This document shows, piece by piece, positions 1 through 5,029 of a stretch of 5,299 bases of DNA. Each line of letters opens with the position of its first letter. The first letter of the stretch is position 1. The stretch spans positions 1 through 5,299 of the forward strand of contig JAHKLG010000106.1 in NCBI GenBank assembly GCA_029856625.1, read 5' to 3'. The notes beneath the pieces were generated by a model that was not told the DNA's origin, did no database searches, and was given only the letters and a program-made list of their open reading frames with translations. This DNA comes from Candidatus Njordarchaeota archaeon. GTDB lineage: Archaea > Asgardarchaeota > Njordarchaeia > Njordarchaeales > Njordarchaeaceae. Both the position numbers and the translations under genes were made by a program.

Positions 1-357
1 ATGAGAGAAGAGGTTAAAGATTTTTTACGGAATAAGGGCGTTAAGTTCGAGGAGATCGAGGATGTTAGTGAAGTTATAGGAGAGCTTGATGTATTATATG
101 TGACAAGGATACAGAAGGAGAGGTTTCCAGATCCGCTAGAATACGAAAAAGTAAGAGGAAGCTATAAAATAACTCCAGAATTACTAACTAATGCTCGTGA
201 TGATCTTAAGATCCTCCATCCATTACCTAAAGTTGATGAAATCGATCCAAGAGTCGATGAGACTGAGTATGCCGCTTATTTCACACAAGCTTCATATGGA
301 ATACCAGTAAGAATGGCTCTTTTAGCACTAATATTATGTAGGAATCCCAAGGTTTGA
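1..357 (+). CDS. pyrB: Aspartate carbamoyltransferase catalytic chain, C-terminal part (5'-truncated by window edge)
   Basis: Catalytic subunit of aspartate transcarbamoylase, which joins carbamoyl phosphate and L-aspartate to give N-carbamoyl-L-aspartate, the committed step of pyrimidine synthesis in the cytoplasm. The 118 visible residues match the aspartate-binding domain of the E. coli chain almost end to end. TRIQKER (residues 35-41) carries the equivalents of Arg229 and Gln231, which bind the substrate, and HPLPKVDEI (73-81) is the family loop with the Leu-Pro pair that contacts carbamoyl phosphate. The E. coli Arg after HPLP is Lys here. The family is about 305-310 residues long, so roughly 190 residues lie left of the window; the ATG at base 1 is an internal methionine, not the start. 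The stop TGA (355-357) lies directly before the next gene, which suggests co-transcription. No pyrI follows. Confidence 0.95.
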   Translation: MREEVKDFLRNKGVKFEEIEDVSEVIGELDVLYVTRIQKERFPDPLEYEKVRGSYKITPELLTNARDDLKILHPLPKVDEIDPRVDETEYAAYFTQASYGIPVRMALLALILCRNPKV

Positions 358-362
358 GGCTT

Positions 363-1754
363 ATGTTGGTTATTATTCCTTATGGCGGAGTCAATGAGAT
401 AGGTGGGAATAAGATATTAATCATTGATAAGAAAAATTCTGTCAAAGTTTTTCTTGATTTTGGGAAAAGTTTTACACTTGCTAGAAAGTATTATGAGTTC
501 CCTCTTGTATACCCAGAGTCTATTGAAGAGCTAATTTCCTTAGGAGCGGTACCAGATATCCCCTCACTTTTCACTAACTTTTATGAATTGCGTAAGAGGG
601 GGCTAGAATTCAAGTTAAGTACTGAACCCCCTCCACCTGTGGATGCTATTTTTGTCTCTCATGCGCATCTGGATCATTATGGTTATATTTCATTGCTAAA
701 CCGTAGGATCCCGATTTACATGGGTTCTTGCGCTAAGAAAATAATTGAGACCAATATTAAGTTTATTCACGCTATTAGGAGTCCTGAGGTTTTTTATGAT
801 GGTCTAAAAATTCACTCATTCCGAACTGGTGATGTAATAGAGGTAAAGAAAGATTTCGTGATAAAGCCCATTCATATGGATCATAGCGTTCCAGGAGCAT
901 ATGGCTTCATAATAGAAACAAGTGCTGGTTCAATTGCATATACTGGAGACTTTAGGTGGCATGGGCCTCAGTCTTATCTGACGGACGATTTCGTAAGAGG
1001 AGCTAAGAAGGAGGATGTGAGGGTCCTGATAATGGAGGGGACTCATATTCATTATTCAGAGCCGATTCCCGAAGAAGATGTCAGAAGGAGAATCGCTGAA
1101 GTAATTAGTGGAGCTAACGATCTCGTAATAGCCGATTTTAGTCGAGTTGATTATGATCGTTTTGTGACATTCTACGAAGTAGCTAAGAAAACTGGTCGTA
1201 AATTAGTTATTGATCCCAGACGTTTTGCCCTGATGAGTGTTATATCTGAGGATCCCGGAATAAGATTTAGAGTAGAAATGAATGATGAATCAATTGTTAT
1301 TCTTGATAAGGGTAAAAAGAGGCTTTCTCGGGGAGAAAAAGAAGTTCTATCATCAATTCCAGATGATAGGAAGGTGCGTCTAGAAGAGATCAGGGAACAT
1401 GGAGAAGAATTCATTTATACGGTTTTTATTGGAGGGATAAAAGACATTAAAGAATTAAAACCTAAGGGGGGAAGCATCTATATCCTAAGTTCAAGCGAAC
1501 CGGTTGATGAAGAGAGGGAATTAAGTTTTGAACGATTGATTAATTGGTTAGAAGAATTTGGGGTTGCTATGTATCACATCCATAGTTCTGGTCACGCAAA
1601 TCCCTTGGATCTAAAAAGGATTGTAGAAGAGATCGATCCAGAAATAGTTATTCCAATTCATTGTGAGAGGCCTAAACTGCTAAAAAGATTTATCAATGGG
1701 AATAGAAAATGGACTTTACCACCCGATAATGGGGCTCCAATAGAAATAAAGTGA
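363..1754 (+). CDS. Beta-CASP / RNase J-like metallo-beta-lactamase hydrolase
   Basis: Predicted metal-dependent nuclease of the metallo-beta-lactamase fold with a beta-CASP insert, the group containing RNase J and archaeal CPSF-like RNases. The N-terminus IIPYGGVNEIGGN resembles the IPLGGVGEIG opening of RNase J. Numbered from the ATG at 363 (463 residues), HAHLDH at 100-105 is the HxHxDH metal motif, H174 (HSVPGA) and D196 (TGDFRW) complete the site, and the C-terminal part has SGHA (H411) and PIH (H433), matching beta-CASP motifs B and C. D258 in ADFSR could be motif A. All expected ligands are present, so it should be active, probably on RNA; exo- or endonuclease action cannot be told. 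A segment at about 37-93 between the first strands and HAHLDH is longer than in RNase J. TTG at 354 would overlap the pyrB stop, but ATG 363 or TTG 366 fits the GAGG at 356-359 better. The gene follows pyrB closely and probably shares its mRNA. Confidence 0.85.
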   Translation: MLVIIPYGGVNEIGGNKILIIDKKNSVKVFLDFGKSFTLARKYYEFPLVYPESIEELISLGAVPDIPSLFTNFYELRKRGLEFKLSTEPPPPVDAIFVSHAHLDHYGYISLLNRRIPIYMGSCAKKIIETNIKFIHAIRSPEVFYDGLKIHSFRTGDVIEVKKDFVIKPIHMDHSVPGAYGFIIETSAGSIAYTGDFRWHGPQSYLTDDFVRGAKKEDVRVLIMEGTHIHYSEPIPEEDVRRRIAEVISGANDLVIADFSRVDYDRFVTFYEVAKKTGRKLVIDPRRFALMSVISEDPGIRFRVEMNDESIVILDKGKKRLSRGEKEVLSSIPDDRKVRLEEIREHGEEFIYTVFIGGIKDIKELKPKGGSIYILSSSEPVDEERELSFERLINWLEEFGVAMYHIHSSGHANPLDLKRIVEEIDPEIVIPIHCERPKLLKRFINGNRKWTLPPDNGAPIEIK

Positions 1755-1776
1755 GAGCAAAAATATGTATGAGGTT

Positions 1777-2316
1777 TTAGTGAGATTGAATGTTTTCTAT
1801 CTTCTGTGAAAACTTTTCTATAATACTAGTTAGGAGAGGTATAATTATTGTTTCTAATTCCATTCCTGCTCTATCTGCTTTCTCTATTTCTTGTTCGACA
1901 AATTCTCTTATATCCTTATCAATAACAGCGAATAAGAATATAAATTGCTTTGCTAGAGGTATCACAATATTTTTGCGAATCATCTCTCGATCATTTAAAA
2001 TTTCAGGATTTTTCTCCACTTTGGCAACGAAGCCGCCGAGAAAAACGATCGTTGATCTAACAGCATCGACCATCGGTAACTGATAAAGAGCCTTAATTAT
2101 TCTTCGTCCACCCTCAGCATCAAGAAACTCTTCGTCTAATAGCTTTGTCTGGTTAATTGCACTAGCCATAATAACTTCATATTTTTCCTTATTTGTGGTG
2201 AATTCTTTCCATAGTTTCTGTTGTTGTCTAGTTCGCTGAATCCTTGTGAAGAGCCATATAATTAGTATCGCTAATAATAGGAAGTAAAAAAAGAAGTCCG
2301 CTTGAATATTAGGCAC
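1777..2316 (-). CDS. Unrecognised single-anchor membrane protein
   Basis: I do not recognise the family. The 179-residue product has one clear hydrophobic segment near the N-terminus (about 8-24, FFFYFLLLAILIIWLF) followed at once by basic residues (RIQRTRQQQK), which predicts an N-out, C-in anchor. The remaining 150 residues are charged, probably helical and cytoplasmic. The motif I-[VI]-I-P-L-[AL]-x-x-[FI]-I occurs at 117-126 and again at 157-166, suggesting two related helical hairpins. No catalytic motif, cysteine pair or nucleotide-binding loop is visible. The first start is GTG at 2314-2316, which forms the tail of a GGAGGTG ribosome site, so the true start may be the ATT at 2305-2307. 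The gene converges on the RNase J-like gene with a 22-bp gap and is divergent from the uracil-DNA glycosylase gene. Codon use matches its neighbours, so a real gene is likely. Confidence 0.75.
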   Translation of the reverse strand: MPNIQADFFFYFLLLAILIIWLFTRIQRTRQQQKLWKEFTTNKEKYEVIMASAINQTKLLDEEFLDAEGGRRIIKALYQLPMVDAVRSTIVFLGGFVAKVEKNPEILNDREMIRKNIVIPLAKQFIFLFAVIDKDIREFVEQEIEKADRAGMELETIIIPLLTSIIEKFSQKIENIQSH

Positions 2317-2320
2317 CTCC
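2314..2320 (-). promoter_or_regulatory. Shine-Dalgarno sequence overlapping the annotated GTG start
   Basis: Read on the minus strand this is GGAGGTG, a seven-base match to the sequence complementary to the archaeal 16S 3' end. Its last three bases are the GTG that opens the reading frame of the membrane-anchored gene. A ribosome bound here would sit about six bases before the ATT at 2305-2307 rather than on the GTG, so the site puts the start codon in doubt. Confidence 0.5.
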
Positions 2321-2352
2321 AGACTTGGTAAAAAGTGAAAATCTCCCGAAGT

Positions 2353-2366
2353 ACTTTTTAAAGTTT
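2353..2366 (-). promoter_or_regulatory. TATA-box candidate for the membrane-anchored gene
   Basis: On the minus strand this reads AAACTTTAAAAAGT, an archaeal TATA-like box centred near 2359. A start site 25-27 bases downstream would fall near 2333, giving a leader of about 17 bases before GTG 2316. That leader would include part of the GGAGG ribosome site. The core ACTTT-TT-AAAGT is nearly symmetrical, so it could also fire rightwards. Confidence 0.4.
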
Positions 2367-2422
2367 TTGATATGCCTAACGTATCTTTTAAGCTTTAATG
2401 CGAATAGCGTTAAGTCATCCTA

Positions 2423-2435
2423 TTTTAATTATAAG
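2423..2435 (+). promoter_or_regulatory. TATA-box candidate for the uracil-DNA glycosylase gene
   Basis: TTTTAATTATAAG, centred near 2428-2429. A transcript starting 26 bases downstream would begin at about 2455, exactly on an ATG, as expected for a leaderless archaeal mRNA. A second A/T-rich box at about 2384-2397 would start transcription near 2416. Both argue against translation from the ATG at 2398. Confidence 0.4.
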
Positions 2436-2454
2436 CAGAATCATAATAAGAGAA

Positions 2455-3111
2455 ATGGGGACTGGGATGGAGAAGATAAAGGACTTGGAGAGAATAGCTA
2501 ACCAAATCCTGAACTGTAAAAAATGCGAGTTATGGAAGAATAGAAAGAATGCAGTGCCAGGGGAGGGGAACCCAGATGCTGAGATAATGTTCATCGGTGA
2601 GGCCCCGGGTTATAATGAGGATGTCCAAGGAAGACCATTCGTGGGCGCTGCTGGTAAGCTGTTAACTACACTTATTAGAGATAAATTAGGATTGGATAGG
2701 AAGGAGGTTTTCATAACGAATGTCGTTAAGTGTAGACCACCTAATAATCGAGATCCAAAACCAGAGGAGATTAACGCTTGTTCACAATACCTTGATGAAC
2801 AGATCCGAATTATAAGGCCAAAAATAATAGTAGCGCTAGGAAGGCATAGTACACTTTACCTTTTAGGTAAAATGGGAATTAAAGTTGGCGGGATTTCCCA
2901 TGTTAGAGGAAAGATGTTTAGGGGAGTAATCAATGACGTGAATTTAATTATAATTCCAACGTATCATCCTGCAGCGGCTCTTTATAATCCAAAGCTAAGG
3001 AGTGTCTTGGAACAAGATTTTGAGTTTGTGAGAAAGGTTTTTGAGAACATAAAAAAGGGTGCAGAGATTTTGGAGAGGAAGCAGATAAGTCTTGATGCCT
3101 TCTTTACATAA
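2455..3111 (+). CDS. Family-4 (UDGa) iron-sulfur uracil-DNA glycosylase with C-terminal PCNA-interacting motif
   Basis: Removes uracil, produced by cytosine deamination, from DNA as the first step of base-excision repair. Numbered from ATG 2455 (218 residues), four cysteines expected to hold the 4Fe-4S cluster are C21 and C24 (CKKC), C93 (KCRPP) and C109 (NACSQ). Motif 1 is GEAPG at 48-52, followed by the uracil-pocket stretch QGRPFVGAAGKLL. Motif 2 is HPAA at 171-174. The end, QISLDAFF (210-217, bases 3082-3105), is a textbook PIP box for docking on the PCNA clamp, as known for archaeal UDGs of Pyrobaculum and Sulfolobus. The frame is open from ATG 2398, but those extra 19 residues are not family-like. 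ATG 2467 is a close alternative start (MEKIKDLERIA). The stop overlaps the convergent gene by 8 bp. Function is very likely; only the start is uncertain. Confidence 0.95.
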   Translation: MGTGMEKIKDLERIANQILNCKKCELWKNRKNAVPGEGNPDAEIMFIGEAPGYNEDVQGRPFVGAAGKLLTTLIRDKLGLDRKEVFITNVVKCRPPNNRDPKPEEINACSQYLDEQIRIIRPKIIVALGRHSTLYLLGKMGIKVGGISHVRGKMFRGVINDVNLIIIPTYHPAAALYNPKLRSVLEQDFEFVRKVFENIKKGAEILERKQISLDAFFT

Positions 3112-3949
3112 TTACGAGATAGTATATAATTAACGCGACTAAAACGCCTAGGATATAAGGTATCTCAATTATAAATGTTGGGATCTCTATAGCAATGATC
3201 ATGGATGCGTAGGCTACATAAGACATAATTGCGGCAAACGAGATTATTAGAAGAAGCTTATCTATCCATACTATTTCTTTCTCCCTGTAAATTCTAATTA
3301 ACGGCATAACTACCAATGGTAGTGTAGCGGGGAAGCCCACTAGGGATAAGAGCAAGAGAGGGAAAAGGTAATATGCTATTCTCGACCTATAACTGTCTAA
3401 TCTACACCTATAAATCAGATAATCTAGACTATATGCTCTTAGGTAATCCTGTGTAAAGTATTTGTAATATCCTTTCTTAATTCTGAGAGCAAGAGAATTA
3501 AGTAAATTTCTGACTTTTTTTGCAAAGCTTTCGTCGAATCTAAATGATTTATCTTCCTTCCAGATTGGCAGTAAATATACGGTTATTAGTGTTAAGAGAA
3601 CTCCAAGGAGCGTTGGTGATTGGCCTATCATTTTAGTCACAACAATATTTCGTATAGAATTGATAATTATTACAGCAGCTATAATTATCGCCAAGAAGTC
3701 AAGAGTTCTCCTTATTATGATGCTTTCTCTTCTCCTTCTTTTAAAGAGGGGGGAAAGATACTTTAAGGAATACATACAGAACGTGGCATAGGATATCAGG
3801 AGACCAAAACCAGCAATAAAGTGAGTTGCAATAATGCTTAAAGAAACTACTAAAGGAATAAGAACAATAGGGCTACCTAACCAGAGGGAGACGATAAAAA
3901 TAGTAGCTGAAGTCGCAAATGCGATTCCATAAACATCCCTATACTTCAT
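3104..3949 (-). CDS. Polytopic membrane protein of unknown function
   Basis: I do not recognise a family. Starting at the ATG at 3947-3949 it has 281 residues and about eight hydrophobic segments, near 7-24, 26-42, 43-60, 82-102, 111-128, 191-215, 229-254 and 259-281. A basic cluster (KRRRR, about 70-74) follows the third, and a long charged, tyrosine-rich loop lies at about 129-190; by the positive-inside rule both should face the cytoplasm. There is no transporter signature, ATP-binding motif or cofactor motif. The frame is open from TTG 3967 with another ATG at 3958; I prefer 3949 because AGGATGAG lies just upstream and a TATA-like box sits about 24 bases before it. The 3' end overlaps the UDG gene by 8 bp tail to tail. 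It is transcribed away from the radical SAM gene and nothing links the two functionally. Confidence 0.75.
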   Translation of the reverse strand: MKYRDVYGIAFATSATIFIVSLWLGSPIVLIPLVVSLSIIATHFIAGFGLLISYATFCMYSLKYLSPLFKRRRRESIIIRRTLDFLAIIIAAVIIINSIRNIVVTKMIGQSPTLLGVLLTLITVYLLPIWKEDKSFRFDESFAKKVRNLLNSLALRIKKGYYKYFTQDYLRAYSLDYLIYRCRLDSYRSRIAYYLFPLLLLSLVGFPATLPLVVMPLIRIYREKEIVWIDKLLLIISFAAIMSYVAYASMIIAIEIPTFIIEIPYILGVLVALIIYYLVIM

Positions 3950-3969
3950 AATGCTCATCCTAAACAAGG

Positions 3970-3976
3970 ATATTTA
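3970..3976 (-). promoter_or_regulatory. Weak TATA-box candidate for the polytopic membrane gene
   Basis: On the minus strand this reads TAAATAT, inside the longer TGTAAATATCC, centred near 3973. A transcript starting about 24-26 bases downstream would begin close to the ATG at 3949, giving a leaderless or nearly leaderless message. A second possibility is GTAAATTT centred near 3999. Confidence 0.25.
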
Positions 3977-4104
3977 CATTTCTACCCGTGGGGGCAAATT
4001 TACTCCTAATACTTAGGTCTACTAAAAAATGTTTCAGCGGTTTGAACATTATAATGAAATAATGCGTTTTTAATCCAATTAAGGTAAGATGAAATTCGTT
4101 AAGA

Positions 4105-4112
4105 ATATATAT
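4105..4112 (+). promoter_or_regulatory. TATA box in front of the GC-rich leader / radical SAM gene
   Basis: ATATATAT inside AAGAATATATATCC, with the purine-containing stretch TTAAGA just upstream as a possible BRE. It is centred near 4108-4109, which predicts a rightward start at about 4134-4136, directly before the GC-rich block that begins at 4141. It is the best TATA match in the gap. As the core is symmetrical, leftward use towards the membrane gene is not excluded. Confidence 0.5.
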
Positions 4113-4134
4113 CCTCATAATAGAGATTATGATT

Positions 4135-4240
4135 CTTATTGAGACGGGGGGTGGATTCGGACCCTTCCTATGGGGATGACAGAGACCTCCGGGGCTGAAC
4201 TTAATGATGCATTTCCTTACTTTATTATGAGGCACCAGTT
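4135..4240 (+). ncRNA. Candidate structured 5' leader or small RNA ahead of the radical SAM gene
   Basis: The gap between the divergent genes (3950-4240) holds no convincing protein gene. Bases 4141-4200 have 38 G+C of 60, while 4081-4140 have 14 of 60; GC-rich patches in A/T-rich thermophile genomes usually mark structured RNA. GGGGGT (4147-4152) can pair with ACCTCC (4185-4190). TTCGGA (4156-4161) can alternatively pair with TCCGGG (4188-4193). CCTC (4186-4189) can pair with the GAGG ribosome site (4229-4232). A small hairpin with a TCCG loop is possible at 4182-4194. These pairings exclude one another, as in a switch. It matches no riboswitch, tRNA, SRP or RNase P signature I know. It may be an untranslated leader of the downstream gene or a separate RNA; the ends are guesses. 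Confidence 0.4.
4229..4232 (+). promoter_or_regulatory. Ribosome binding site of the radical SAM gene
   Basis: GAGG, eight bases before the ATG at 4241. It supports that start and is complementary to CCTC at 4186-4189 in the GC-rich leader, so it could be masked. Confidence 0.5.
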
Positions 4241-5029
4241 ATGACGTGTTTAGAAAATATTACTGCCAGTATTGCTGGGTGGAAGGATTTATCTTTAGTT
4301 GACGTATTAGGTTACCCTTCTTTCACGGTTTGGTTTAATTTTTGTAATTTTAACTGTCCTTGGTGCCAGAACTGGCACGTGGTTAGCGGTTCTGAGAGGA
4401 AAGATTTAACGATTAAGGAAATCCTTGATATTATCGCTGATGCGGCTTATCTTGTCGAGTATCTCCATGTTACAGGAGGAGAGCCGACCCTTCAACCTAA
4501 GGCTCTAGAAGCTCTCTATGCCTGTGTGAAGAGAAAGAACTTATTGAAGAATTCTCTCAATACAAATGGTTCTAGACCTGAGATTATCAAGGATCTTATA
4601 ACGAAGAAATTGATAGATCATATTGCGATGGATATCAAAGCTCCCTTATCTGTTCCAGAACGATACGGCAAAGTTATTGGACTAGAAAACGCTTATGAGT
4701 ATGTGGAGAGAGTTGAGAGAAGTGCTAGGATAGCATTAGAGAAGCTAGCGTTTGTGGAGCTCAGAACAACATTCGTTCCTGGACTTCTTATGGTAGATGA
4801 TTTAATTGAGATAGGTAGAGAGCTAAGGGAGCTTGGTTGTGCTGATGGATGCTATTATGTTATACAACAATTTAATCCCAGTGAGACGATTAGGGATGAA
4901 CGGTACAAACGTCTGAGGAGAATACCTGAGGAGGCTATGGTGCGAATCGCCAAAAGAGTTAAGAGTGAGAGCGGGTTAAAAAACGTTTATGTAAGAACAA
5001 TTGAGAGTGGTGTTCTGGAGATTAAGTGA
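4241..5029 (+). CDS. Radical SAM activase, anaerobic ribonucleotide reductase activating protein-like (NrdG2/PflA type)
   Basis: Radical SAM enzyme of the glycyl-radical activase group: a 4Fe-4S cluster cleaves S-adenosylmethionine, and the resulting radical activates a partner enzyme. The 262 residues contain the cluster motif CNFNCPWC (C35, C39, C42; CxxxCxxC), with the preceding LSLVDVLGYPSFTVWFNF typical of the family often annotated as anaerobic ribonucleoside-triphosphate reductase activating protein. GGEP at 79-82 binds SAM; NTNG (107-110), MDIKAP (130-135), RTTFVPG (175-181) and FNPSE (211-215) are later family motifs. Length is near that of short activases and there is no extra ferredoxin-type cluster domain. 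The partner is not in this window, so class III ribonucleotide reductase is an inference from the family name; another glycyl-radical enzyme or a different archaeal target remains possible. Start ATG 4241 has GAGG upstream, and a long GC-rich leader precedes it. The 3' end overlaps the convergent GTPase gene by 8 bp. Confidence 0.85.
   Translation: MTCLENITASIAGWKDLSLVDVLGYPSFTVWFNFCNFNCPWCQNWHVVSGSERKDLTIKEILDIIADAAYLVEYLHVTGGEPTLQPKALEALYACVKRKNLLKNSLNTNGSRPEIIKDLITKKLIDHIAMDIKAPLSVPERYGKVIGLENAYEYVERVERSARIALEKLAFVELRTTFVPGLLMVDDLIEIGRELRELGCADGCYYVIQQFNPSETIRDERYKRLRRIPEEAMVRIAKRVKSESGLKNVYVRTIESGVLEIK

Noticed and set aside
1172..1414. 80-residue minus-strand frame inside the RNase J-like gene
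   Set aside because: Antisense shadow of a well-supported gene; serine-rich composition typical of a complementary frame.
1790..2083. 97-residue plus-strand frame opposite the membrane-anchored gene
   Set aside because: Lies inside the minus-strand gene, which has a better composition, a membrane anchor and a ribosome site. The plus frame is serine/isoleucine-rich like a shadow.
2398..2454. N-terminal extension of the uracil-DNA glycosylase from ATG 2398
   Set aside because: The 19 extra residues are isoleucine-rich and unlike the family, which begins shortly before the first cysteine pair; the nearby TATA boxes would start transcription downstream of this codon.
4141..4200. tRNA or rRNA fragment (minus strand TCCGAAT resembles a T loop; plus GGGGATGACAG resembles a 23S segment)
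   Set aside because: The T stem would have mismatches after two pairs, no acceptor or anticodon arm is found, and the rRNA likeness covers only about a dozen bases with differences.
4172..4211. Fluoride (crcB) riboswitch, suggested by GGGGATG followed by GGGGCTGA
   Set aside because: The AAC-x-GC segment and the downstream partner for the pseudoknot are missing, and the gene that follows is not a fluoride exporter.
4172..4230. C/D-box guide RNA (GGGATGA, CTGA, ATGATG, ATGA in order)
   Set aside because: The C box lacks one invariant base, the last D box would be ATGA instead of CTGA, the guide spacers would be 15-16 bases rather than about 12, and the flanks do not form a terminal stem.
3960..4235. 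91-residue minus-strand reading frame across the divergent gap
   Set aside because: It opens with GTG without a ribosome site, has a proline/histidine-rich start produced by the GC-rich block, contains no recognisable domain, and overlaps the upstream end of the membrane gene frame. The RNA-leader explanation fits the composition better.
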